From: DASRAJ01 sp039920305
GTDB taxonomy: Bacteria > Bacteroidota > Bacteroidia > Chitinophagales > UBA10324
Assembly: GCA_039920305.1 (NCBI GenBank)
Contig: JBDSEA010000020.1
Span: 1-5,940, forward strand
Direction: 5' to 3'
DNA: 5,940 bases
Shown: positions 1 to 5,940 of the stretch, piece by piece
How the letters are laid out: each line of letters opens with the position of its first letter
Numbering within the stretch: the stretch's first letter is position 1
The notes under the pieces: generated by a model
Told to the model about the DNA's origin: nothing
Seen by the model: only the letters and a program-made list of their open reading frames with translations
The model's database searches: none
Translations under genes and position numbers: made by a program

Positions 1-27
1 TGCAATAACTAATGAAATCTTTTTCAT
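1..27 (-). CDS. 5' end of a third efflux-operon gene, probably a periplasmic adaptor (partial)
   Basis: Only the first nine codons lie in the window, reading MKKISLVIA on the minus strand before the left edge. The start is the ATG at 27-25. It is preceded by an A-rich leader (CTAAAAACAAGA just upstream) rather than a Shine-Dalgarno sequence, which is typical of Bacteroidota. Two lysines followed by a hydrophobic stretch look like the beginning of a signal peptide or lipoprotein signal. The gene follows the TolC gene by 56 bases on the same strand, so it is probably in the same operon. In Bacteroidota the order tetR, tolC, HlyD/AcrA-type adaptor, then AcrB-type or ABC permease is common, so a membrane-fusion adaptor is the best guess. 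The function rests on gene order alone; nine residues cannot identify a family. Confidence 0.6.
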
Positions 28-38
28 TCTTGTTTTTA

Positions 39-64
39 GGTTTAGTTCTTAGTTTTAATTCTTA
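39..64 (-). repeat. Imperfect tandem 13-bp repeat in the tolC-adaptor gap
   Basis: Read on the minus strand, TAAGAATTAAAAC (64-52) is followed directly by TAAGAACTAAACC (51-39), which matches at 11 of 13 positions. A third, weaker copy (TAAAAACAAGAAT) runs into the ATG of the next gene. The repeat fills most of the short spacer between the tolC stop and the next start. It may be only an A-rich, unstructured leader that favours ribosome loading. No function is shown by the sequence. Confidence 0.5.
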
Positions 65-83
65 AATTCTAACTCCCGCGTTT

Positions 84-1427
84 TTATTTTCCCAGTGTAC
101 CGAGTGATTTTTCCAGATCAATCCTTGCAACCCAGGCATCATACAACGCATCAAGATAATTGGTCTGCGCATCCTTAAAAGATGTTTCAGCATCGGTTAT
201 TTCGAGGCTGCTTCCCACACCCAGCTCAAATTTTTTCTGCGAAATGGTTTTAATCTCCCCTGCCAGATCAAGGTTATTCTTCTGGATCTTTAAATCCTGA
301 ATGGCATTCTGAAGGCTTGCTTTAGCGCTCGTAACCTGAAGGTTCATTGCATTCTGAAAATTGAGAATATTGTTATCATCCTTTTGCATACTCAATTTAG
401 CCTGCTGGATCTGCCTTGCCTTTTGCAATCCATCGAAAATGGGAACGTTTAACGTTAAACCAATGATCGCCGTGTTATACCAGTCACCGCCCTGGAAAAA
501 GTCAAACTCATTGCGCTGTGCCTGCCAGTCAACTGAGCCAAATGCATAAAGCGATGGCAGGTAGCCAAACTGGTATTGCTGCAAATTCATTTTGGAAAGT
601 GATTTCGAGGTTAGGAGCATCTGGTATTCGATGCGGTTATTGATGTCAGGTGTTGAAGCGTTCTGCAGCACACTTTCAAAATCTGTTTCCCCCAGCGTAT
701 CGGTAAGGGCAATGGGCTGATTTACATCCATTCCCATCTGAAATTTCAAGGTGTACACAGTAAGGACTTTAAACTTATCCGTTTTTTCTTTTTCAGTGAT
801 CAGGTTATTGTAGTTAACCGCTATGCGGTCAACATCTAATTTTTCAACAAAGCCGCTTTCATAGAGTGCACGGGTATTATCATACGTTTTTTTAAAGCTT
901 TCAATGTTCACTTCCAGCTCATCAGCGCGCTTGAGTGTTATGAGTGCCGTGAGGTACGCTTTAAGCACCGCATCGGTCGTTTCAATTCTGGATCGCTGAA
1001 TTGACTTTTTCGACAGGTCACTCAGCGCGCGCGCTGCTTTTAATCCCAGAAAGTACCGGCCATCGAATACGAGTTGCTGTGCAGTTGCACCTGCTGAAAC
1101 ATTGTATTGTGTTCCGAATTGAACAGGAACATAGGTGCCGGGCTCACCTCCAAAAAATTCGGCGGGAATAAGCGAAGTAGGAAGTTTTAAGAAATCAGTG
1201 AAGTCAGCTTTGGCGCTTATCTGGGGGAAACCAAGACCAGTAACTTCCTGCGAATGGCGGTGAGAAATCTCGGCATCAAGCTCTGCATTCTTAAGATTAT
1301 TCTGGTGCACGTATGCATAATCCAGGCACTGCTGCAAACTCATGCTCATCGTATCAGTAGAGGCACTTTGTGAAAATGCTATCGCTGATATGAGGAGTAT
1401 TACTGTTAAAAAGGAAAACGTCTTCAT
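84..1427 (-). CDS. TolC-family outer-membrane efflux protein
   Basis: This 447-residue protein is a full-length outer-membrane efflux duct (OEP/TolC family). Such proteins trimerise into a barrel plus alpha-helical tunnel that carries substrates from a periplasmic adaptor to the outside. Residues 1-20 (MKTFSFLTVILLISAIAFSQ) form a signal peptide without a lipobox cysteine. The mature part shows the family's internal duplication. LGFPQISA (65-72) pairs with FGYLPSLYAFG (287-297), QLVFDG (118-123) with VPIFDG (328-333), and YESGFVEKLDVD (189-200) with FELGVGSSLEITD (400-412). Long helical, Q/N/K-rich stretches separate these motifs. The ATG at 1427 overlaps the tetR stop as ATGA, so translation is probably coupled. 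There is no Shine-Dalgarno sequence, only an A-rich leader. The inner-membrane partner (RND, ABC or MFS) is not visible, so the substrate is unknown. The family call is firm. Confidence 0.95.
   Translation of the reverse strand: MKTFSFLTVILLISAIAFSQSASTDTMSMSLQQCLDYAYVHQNNLKNAELDAEISHRHSQEVTGLGFPQISAKADFTDFLKLPTSLIPAEFFGGEPGTYVPVQFGTQYNVSAGATAQQLVFDGRYFLGLKAARALSDLSKKSIQRSRIETTDAVLKAYLTALITLKRADELEVNIESFKKTYDNTRALYESGFVEKLDVDRIAVNYNNLITEKEKTDKFKVLTVYTLKFQMGMDVNQPIALTDTLGETDFESVLQNASTPDINNRIEYQMLLTSKSLSKMNLQQYQFGYLPSLYAFGSVDWQAQRNEFDFFQGGDWYNTAIIGLTLNVPIFDGLQKARQIQQAKLSMQKDDNNILNFQNAMNLQVTSAKASLQNAIQDLKIQKNNLDLAGEIKTISQKKFELGVGSSLEITDAETSFKDAQTNYLDALYDAWVARIDLEKSLGTLGK
1023..1036. repeat. 14-bp perfect GC palindrome inside tolC
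   Basis: CAGCGCGCGCGCTG is a perfect palindrome containing five GC dinucleotides in a moderately AT-rich gene. On the coding strand it lies in the codons for AARAL in the helix after the QLVFDG motif, so the amino-acid sequence explains it. Alternating GC can adopt Z-DNA, but nothing here indicates a regulatory role. Confidence 0.4.
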
Positions 1428-2083
1428 GCTACTGCTTTTTGTTTTTTGGTTTTTGGAAGTGACTGGTAGTGCTTCAATACTTTTAACCCTTTCAACGTTA
1501 AAATGCCATATAGGAAATGCTTCAGTAATTCAATCTCGACCTTTTTGAGGTCGAAACGCGGTGGCGGATATACATGAGGATTCATGCCCAGCGAGATTTG
1601 CTCAATGCGCAGGCGGGCAAGCACTTGAATATTGATATCACTGCGGTACAGTCCGCTGCGGATTCCTTTTTTGAGATTAAGCATTACTGCCACCATGGAA
1701 TATTCCTCCGTAAATTTTTTGAACTCATTCCAGGAATGCGGGTGATACTTCTGAAGGTCGTAGATGAGCGAGGGATGAAATTTTGCCAGCTGCATGCTCA
1801 TGCATTCCATAGCCTGCAGAATTTCATCCACAGCGTCTTTGGAATGAGAGGCAATCTGTTTCATGATGATCTTATTTTCCTCCAGATCCCATTGAGTAAG
1901 TGTATGTACAATCTGATCTTTGTCATTAAAGAACTGGTAAATGGTTTTCTTTGAAATAGAAAGGTGCCTTGCAATATCATCCATGGTAATACTGCGAATC
2001 CCATAGCTGAAAAATAACTCCTGGGCAGCTTTAAGAATACGCTCCCGCGCTGCAATGCTGTTTCCGTTTTCGCTGATTGTCAT
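1424..2083 (-). CDS. TetR/AcrR-family transcriptional repressor of the efflux operon
   Basis: This 219-residue regulator has the TetR N-terminal DNA-binding domain followed by an all-helical ligand-binding region. Helix 1 is ILKAAQELFFSYG (16-28). The helix-turn-helix spans about residues 33-52, with TMDDIARHLSI then SKKTIYQFF as the recognition helix, followed by the usual NDKDQIV. Residues 60-219 match no ligand class I recognise, so the inducer is unknown. I start the gene at the ATG at 2083. The frame stays open to a TTG at 2089, which would add only two residues and is a poorer choice. The gene is first in the leftward operon and its TGA overlaps the tolC ATG (ATGA, 1424-1427), as expected for a repressor co-transcribed with the pump it controls. 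An inverted repeat 21 bases upstream (2105-2136) could be its operator, giving autorepression. The family call is firm; the regulatory target is inferred from position. Confidence 0.93.
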   Translation of the reverse strand: MTISENGNSIAARERILKAAQELFFSYGIRSITMDDIARHLSISKKTIYQFFNDKDQIVHTLTQWDLEENKIIMKQIASHSKDAVDEILQAMECMSMQLAKFHPSLIYDLQKYHPHSWNEFKKFTEEYSMVAVMLNLKKGIRSGLYRSDINIQVLARLRIEQISLGMNPHVYPPPRFDLKKVEIELLKHFLYGILTLKGLKVLKHYQSLPKTKKQKAVA

Positions 2084-2104
2084 ACTCAAACCGGCGCCAA
2101 AACT

Positions 2105-2136
2105 ATGGAAACGTTTTCTATTCCTGTAGTTTCCAT
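2105..2136. promoter_or_regulatory. Candidate TetR operator (8-bp inverted repeat)
   Basis: ATGGAAAC (2105-2112) and GTTTCCAT (2129-2136) are perfect reverse complements separated by 16 bases. The left arm also forms an 8-bp palindrome, AAACGTTT (2109-2116). The site lies between the tetR start and the promoter-like element at 2140-2147, where a bound TetR dimer could block transcription. The symmetry is directly visible; the operator role is inferred from its place directly upstream of a tetR gene. Confidence 0.45.
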
Positions 2137-2139
2137 CCC

Positions 2140-2147
2140 GAAAATTA
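2140..2147 (-). promoter_or_regulatory. Possible -7 element for the tetR-tolC operon
   Basis: On the minus strand TAATTTTC matches seven of the eight positions of the Bacteroidota -7 consensus TAnnTTTG. An upstream TTG exists, but the spacing of about 23 bases is longer than usual for a -33 element. Transcription would start near 2133, inside the inverted repeat at 2105-2136, which would suit repression. Short AT-rich matches like this occur by chance, so the call is weak. Confidence 0.25.
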
Positions 2148-2212
2148 TCTTTAATTTAATATTCCTTCGACAAGCTGCTGAAATGGTAAGACGAACCATG
2201 CATACGCTTATT

Positions 2213-2244
2213 TTAAGTGAATCATAAAAAAAATTGATTCTTAA
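2213..2244. repeat. Bulged inverted repeat in the divergent promoter region
   Basis: TTAA-gt-GAATCA (2213-2224) pairs with TGATTCTTAA (2235-2244) over ten base pairs with a two-base bulge. They enclose a 10-base loop with eight consecutive A residues (2226-2233). It sits about 70 bases upstream of the beta-helix gene and 130 bases upstream of tetR. It could be a second protein-binding site or a curved A-tract near a promoter. It has no trailing T-run on the plus strand that would make it a standard terminator. Confidence 0.3.
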
Positions 2245-2285
2245 CCATGAATTGAAGAGTAAAAGGTATAATTGCCTGTTATTCA

Positions 2286-2293
2286 TAATTTTG
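2286..2293 (+). promoter_or_regulatory. Possible -7 element for the beta-helix gene
   Basis: TAATTTTG matches the Bacteroidota -7 consensus TAnnTTTG at all fixed positions and lies 23 bases before the ATG at 2317. It would give a short leader of roughly 17 bases. No TTG lies at the expected -33 distance (the nearest are at 2252 and 2272), so the match is incomplete. A TATAAT hexamer at 2267-2272 also lacks a properly spaced partner. Confidence 0.35.
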
Positions 2294-2316
2294 ATTGGAA
2301 CATTATTTCGCATTTT

Positions 2317-5025
2317 ATGAGGAGTATTTTAATAGTTACAATATTAATGGCGTTACCGTTAACCGGCAGCGCGACCAATTATTATTTATCCAATGCAGGA
2401 AGTGATTCAAATAACGGAACATCTTCCGCAACGCCCTGGCAGACGCTTGCACAGCTCAATCTCGCAGTGCTGTTGCCAGGTGACAGCGTTTTGTTTGAAG
2501 CCGGAGGTATTTTCAGGGGTGAGATAATGATCAATAGCAGCGGCACTGTAGCAGCCAAAATTTATTTTGGCAGCTACGGCAACGGAACTTTGCCGGTAAT
2601 ATCCGGAGCTGAACCAGTTACGGGATGGTCTTATTACGGTGGTAACACTTATAAAGCAGGTTTTTCACAATCCCCCGCCCATCTTTTCGCTGATGATGAG
2701 CAGATGACGATTGCGCGATATCCCAACAGCGGATATCTTATTCATCAGGATGGTATTAGCAACACAGGGTTTATTGACACATTACTAACACAACCGAATG
2801 GATATTGGAATGGAGCAACGGTGCGAATCCGTACTACTGATCGCTTGTGGGAGATAACAACAGTGGATTCTTTTTCAAATGATACTGTGATTTTTAATAC
2901 ACCTACCGCCTTTGGCATTTCAAATGGCTATGGTTATTACCTGGACAATCTTTTTTCTTTAATTGATACTTCGAACGAATGGTTTTATGACTCCATTGCT
3001 CAAAACTTATATTTCATTGCGCCGGGAAATATTGATCCTTCATCCTTATTCACCGAAGCATCTGTTTATGATTACGGATTACTCATTCAAAGCGGAAGCA
3101 GCTACCTTACCATTGAAAATATTCAGTTTGAAAAACAAATGAAAACGGCAATTTTTGGTGAGGCATATTCTGCAAACATCACCATTGATTCTTCTGTTTT
3201 TCGGCTTCAGGGAGAAACTGGCATTCAGATTCCGAATGGTTCCACTCTTTGTTCGATAACCGGAAATGATTTTTTTGATATTAATGGCTTAGGCATTTCT
3301 ATCATTTATTCTTCAAAATCCGAATTAACGGAAAATACTTTTAAAAGAATTGGGGTTGTGGCCGGCTATGGGGCGCTCTCCATCAATAACCAGATGGCAA
3401 TTGAATGTAATGCCTCCGATAGTATGGTGATATCCAAAAATGATATTGATTCAATCGGTGGCCCGGGATTATTTGCAGGAATTACCAATTCAGTTATTTC
3501 GAAAAATATTCTCAATTACTGCCTTCTAAACACGAATTCACTGGGAAGCATTTATATTTATGGGGGTACTGAAAAGTCATCGGTATTTAAAAGCAATTTC
3601 GTTCAGTACACCATTGGAAATGTGACTGCTTCTCCCAACAATCCTTTAAATACAGCCGGTATTTACCTTGATATCGCGGCAAATGAAAATACAATTGACA
3701 GTAACACGATAACCTATGCCACTACCGGTTTATTAATCGCTTCAGGATCATCCGGCAATTCAGTACGCTCAAATGTTATTTATGGCTGCACTGAAACTCA
3801 AATGAAAATTTCAGAAGGCAGTGTGCAGGGCAGCACTATAAATAATACTGTTATTGGAAATACCTTTTATGCCCTTCATGAATCTGCTGATGTGGTCCAG
3901 CTTATTTCTTTCTATGACTCTTTCATGCCGGCTCTGTTTGATAGCAATTACTATTTTAATCCGTATGCTTATGCTTTGATTAAAGAGGAAATTGGTCTTG
4001 ATGGAAGCACATTCCCAAATTACTTCACACTTGATCAATGGCAAAAGCGAAGATCGATGGATTTACATTCATACAGTTCTTTTCTTAACATTAGCCGATT
4101 CAAAGTTACTGACACTCTTGAAGACAATCTGATTGATAACAGCTTCTTCACAAATAACTTTGATGGATGGGTGAATTTTCAACCCGATACATTGGCTATG
4201 TTGCTTGATAATTCAACTCCGCTTGACCAGGGTTGTCTTAAGATTAACTTCCTTTTTTCACTTCCTGATAATGTGTATGGCCCTTCCTACTCAAGTTTCC
4301 AATTAGATTCAGGTGCTTTATATCAATTGCATCTAAGTAATTATTCTGTTAAAGAAGGAAATGTAATTGTTAAATGGAAGGAATTCGCAAACTCAAGTGG
4401 TCAATATGTTGTAGTCCCGCGTGTTCTGCCATTTGATGAGACTACACACAATTACAACTGCGTAATTCAACCCTTTAATAAATGTGAAGATTGCTACCTC
4501 ACCCTTGACTTAAGGGGAATTGATTCGATCGTGTGGGTTGATAACATTACCCTTTACCCCGTAATTGGTGTTTATGAAAAACCTGAAAAAAAATCGCGTT
4601 TGTTTATAAATCAAACTAATTCAAGCCTTACATTTGATTTGGGTGACAGTATATTCTTCAATCTTAATCAATTGCCAATAACTGCCACATTTACGCTTGG
4701 TCCCTATTCGGCTGCTGTTATGATCTTTGACAGTTCATTGATTCTATCAGTTGATGAATATTTTATCCCACAATTGCCCAAAATTTTTCCTAATCCAGTA
4801 TTAAGCGGAGGTATTCTTTCTCTCTATATTCCACAAGCAGGTAATGGAAGTGAAATTTCGATTTGTGATTTACAAGGAAAAAGATTATTTAATAAAATAT
4901 TACCGCCTTCTCAGAAAAATTTCCAAATAAAAATCCCCTCCTTCCTTTCAGCGGGAACATACTACATTTCCGTTAAAAATGAATATGAATTTTGGTCAGG
5001 AAAGATATTGGTTTTACATCTGTAG
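2317..5025 (+). CDS. Secreted right-handed beta-helix protein with C-terminal type IX secretion sorting domain
   Basis: This 902-residue protein is predicted to be exported and released or anchored at the cell surface. I place the start at the ATG at 2317, where MRSILIVTILMALPLTGSA is a clean signal peptide cleaved before TNYYLS. The frame extends to a TTG at 2272, but those 15 extra residues would bury the signal. Residues 20-100 match the opening of Bacteroidota parallel beta-helix proteins (NYYLSNAGSDSNNGTS, then PW.TL and PGDSVLFEAGG). Residues about 265-525 are N/S/I-rich helical rungs such as ENTIDSNTITYATTG. At 574 comes the family's short QWQKRRSMDLHSYSS segment. Residues about 602-750 resemble a CBM4/9-like sandwich (NSFFTNNFDGW to VWVDNITLYP), and 755-805 a small beta domain ending LGPYSAAVMIFD. 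Residues 822-902 are the sorting tail (IFPNPV, ICDLQGK, LSAGTYYISVKN, GKILVL). Polysaccharide binding or cleavage is plausible, but I can assign no catalytic residues. Confidence 0.9.
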   Translation: MRSILIVTILMALPLTGSATNYYLSNAGSDSNNGTSSATPWQTLAQLNLAVLLPGDSVLFEAGGIFRGEIMINSSGTVAAKIYFGSYGNGTLPVISGAEPVTGWSYYGGNTYKAGFSQSPAHLFADDEQMTIARYPNSGYLIHQDGISNTGFIDTLLTQPNGYWNGATVRIRTTDRLWEITTVDSFSNDTVIFNTPTAFGISNGYGYYLDNLFSLIDTSNEWFYDSIAQNLYFIAPGNIDPSSLFTEASVYDYGLLIQSGSSYLTIENIQFEKQMKTAIFGEAYSANITIDSSVFRLQGETGIQIPNGSTLCSITGNDFFDINGLGISIIYSSKSELTENTFKRIGVVAGYGALSINNQMAIECNASDSMVISKNDIDSIGGPGLFAGITNSVISKNILNYCLLNTNSLGSIYIYGGTEKSSVFKSNFVQYTIGNVTASPNNPLNTAGIYLDIAANENTIDSNTITYATTGLLIASGSSGNSVRSNVIYGCTETQMKISEGSVQGSTINNTVIGNTFYALHESADVVQLISFYDSFMPALFDSNYYFNPYAYALIKEEIGLDGSTFPNYFTLDQWQKRRSMDLHSYSSFLNISRFKVTDTLEDNLIDNSFFTNNFDGWVNFQPDTLAMLLDNSTPLDQGCLKINFLFSLPDNVYGPSYSSFQLDSGALYQLHLSNYSVKEGNVIVKWKEFANSSGQYVVVPRVLPFDETTHNYNCVIQPFNKCEDCYLTLDLRGIDSIVWVDNITLYPVIGVYEKPEKKSRLFINQTNSSLTFDLGDSIFFNLNQLPITATFTLGPYSAAVMIFDSSLILSVDEYFIPQLPKIFPNPVLSGGILSLYIPQAGNGSEISICDLQGKRLFNKILPPSQKNFQIKIPSFLSAGTYYISVKNEYEFWSGKILVLHL

Positions 5026-5026
5026 C

Positions 5027-5071
5027 TTGTTCCTCAATGTGATCTTCATCTTACTTGTATCTAAGGAACAA
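5027..5071. terminator. Possible bidirectional terminator between convergent genes
   Basis: TTGTTCCT (5027-5034) and AGGAACAA (5064-5071) are perfect reverse complements starting two bases after the beta-helix gene's TAG. The 29-base loop is long and no T-run follows on either strand, so this is not a classic intrinsic terminator. Its position in the 87-base spacer between two converging genes is the main support. Confidence 0.3.
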
Positions 5072-5112
5072 ATGATGCATAAAAAGGATTTGGAAGGACC
5101 AATCTACTGATT

Positions 5113-5940
5113 TCAATATTCATACAAGTAACCAAATGCACCAACTGCTTTTATGCTGTCAAGAGGGTTAGCGAACCCCTCAATTACCCGAAGATCGCTG
5201 AATATTGCCTGCCGCGTGGATTCTGAAATAACGTGACTGTATATAAGCCAAACACGTCCATGTTCGTGGTTCGAGGTGATAATAGTTTGTTGATTTGGCT
5301 GGCTATTCCAGGTACCGCGAATGATTTGCTTTCCAAACTGATATCGCTCTCGTTGAAGATCGCAATCCTTGTAATAAGCAAGTGCGGGCCATGCTTCATG
5401 ATGCACATACAATTCATCATTATCCATGAAACGATTACGGACACTGTCCAGCACTGTCCTTATTTCTTCTATCTTTAGTGGCTTGTAAAATACCTGCCAA
5501 CCTGTTTGCAGTCCTGCGACACTAATTATTACCACAACCAAAAGCATGGCCGCAAGATAAGGTGATATTTTCTCTGCGATCCATTGCCAGCCTATTCCCT
5601 GTAGTAAAAGAAGAAGCGCAATAGCCCACAACATCATTCTTGGCATGAGAGAATAAACTTCAAATCCTGAGGCGATCACTGCTATAAAAAATGGAACACC
5701 TAATAAAAGAAATTTGGTAATATCTTTACGCGAAGAATAAATCAGGCCAGTTACAATACCAATTCCTCCTGCCGCCAAAGCGATCACGGTATATCCTGCA
5801 GTATAATAAGGAAATGTTTTGAATAAATTTAGATCTTTTAATAATTGTTCTTTGGATGAAGGAAATATTGAAAAAAACCAAGGTTGATGATACTGAATCA
5901 ATGAATCAGTGTGAATGCTTCTCCTTATAACTATCAGATA
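5113..5940 (-). CDS. C-terminal part of a GT39/ArnT-like membrane glycosyltransferase (5' end beyond the window)
   Basis: The visible 275 residues are the C-terminal part of a polytopic inner-membrane protein. The frame is open to the right edge (the visible protein begins YLIVIRRSIHTDS). The TTG at 5901 is an internal leucine codon, not a start. Four hydrophobic helices lie at visible residues 47-68, 75-93, 100-118 and 128-145. They are followed by a soluble tail of about 130 residues, presumably periplasmic. The tail carries DELYVHHEAWPALAYY (175-190) and RVWLIYSHV (229-237). These resemble the 'lYVYYgAqPAfrYY' and 'rvWllfsH' stretches found after the membrane domain of many bacterial GT39/PMT_2-type proteins. 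Such enzymes transfer sugars from polyprenyl-phosphate donors to lipid or protein acceptors on the periplasmic side. The N-terminal catalytic loop with its acidic pair is outside the window, so activity and substrate cannot be judged. It converges on the beta-helix gene, so it is not in one operon with it. Confidence 0.7.
   Translation of the reverse strand, partial: YLIVIRRSIHTDSLIQYHQPWFFSIFPSSKEQLLKDLNLFKTFPYYTAGYTVIALAAGGIGIVTGLIYSSRKDITKFLLLGVPFFIAVIASGFEVYSLMPRMMLWAIALLLLLQGIGWQWIAEKISPYLAAMLLVVVIISVAGLQTGWQVFYKPLKIEEIRTVLDSVRNRFMDNDELYVHHEAWPALAYYKDCDLQRERYQFGKQIIRGTWNSQPNQQTIITSNHEHGRVWLIYSHVISESTRQAIFSDLRVIEGFANPLDSIKAVGAFGYLYEY

Noticed and set aside
361..549. Plus-strand open frame antisense to tolC.
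   Set aside because: It lies wholly inside a well-supported TolC gene and shows no domain or leader.
1574..1954. 126-codon plus-strand open frame antisense to tetR.
   Set aside because: The opposite strand encodes an unmistakable TetR protein; the plus-strand product has no family features.
2267..2272. TATAAT hexamer as a classic sigma-70 -10 box.
   Set aside because: No -35-like hexamer lies at 16-18 bases upstream, and Bacteroidota primary sigma factors use a different consensus.
2086..2313. 75-codon minus-strand open frame filling the divergent intergenic region and ending 2 bases before the tetR ATG.
   Set aside because: It has no recognisable domain, its composition looks like translated AT-rich spacer, and it would cover the promoter region and both inverted repeats.
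2272..2316. TTG-initiated 15-residue N-terminal extension of the beta-helix protein.
   Set aside because: It would place a polar segment before a clean signal peptide that starts at the ATG at 2317, and it overlaps the promoter-like element.
3811..4044. 77-codon minus-strand open frame inside the beta-helix gene.
   Set aside because: It is antisense to continuous beta-helix coding sequence and its translation has no recognisable character.
5233..5478. Plus-strand open frame opposite the glycosyltransferase tail.
   Set aside because: The minus-strand frame holds conserved GT39-like tail motifs; the plus-strand frame is a shadow.

Overview
The window looks like an ordinary chromosomal stretch from a member of the Bacteroidota. 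The main evidence is a 902-residue secreted protein ending in a type IX secretion (Por secretion tail) sorting domain, a system confined to that phylum. Supporting signs are the lack of Shine-Dalgarno sequences with A-rich leaders instead, and TAnnTTTG-like promoter elements. The order within the phylum cannot be read from this sequence; a Chitinophagales- or Sphingobacteriales-like environmental lineage is only a guess.

Layout, left to right. (1) Positions 1-2083, minus strand: the front of an efflux operon, transcribed leftwards. A TetR-family repressor (2083 to 1424) overlaps the start of a TolC-type outer-membrane efflux protein (1427 to 84) by 4 bases. After a 56-base A-rich gap the first nine codons of a third gene (27 to 1) begin at the window edge; by gene order it is probably the periplasmic adaptor of an RND or ABC pump. 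(2) Positions 2084-2316: a 233-base divergent intergenic region holding two inverted repeats and weak promoter candidates. (3) Positions 2317-5025, plus strand: a multi-domain secreted right-handed beta-helix protein with a carbohydrate-binding-like beta-sandwich and a type IX sorting tail. (4) Positions 5026-5112: a short convergent spacer with one long-loop inverted repeat. (5) Positions 5113-5940, minus strand: the C-terminal 275 residues of a polytopic membrane protein resembling GT39/ArnT-like glycosyltransferases. It is cut by the right edge, because the frame is open to the last base.

How the genes fit together. The TetR regulator very likely controls its own operon, with TolC as the outer-membrane exit duct for the pump encoded beyond the left edge. 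An 8-bp inverted repeat just upstream of tetR is a plausible operator. The beta-helix protein is divergently transcribed and the glycosyltransferase convergent; nothing in the sequence ties either to the efflux operon. In three places the longest open frame begins at a TTG codon that is not a credible start. In two of them a downstream ATG is better, and in the third the gene simply continues off the window. I found no tRNA, rRNA, CRISPR array, insertion sequence or phage gene, and no convincing evidence of a new biological system.
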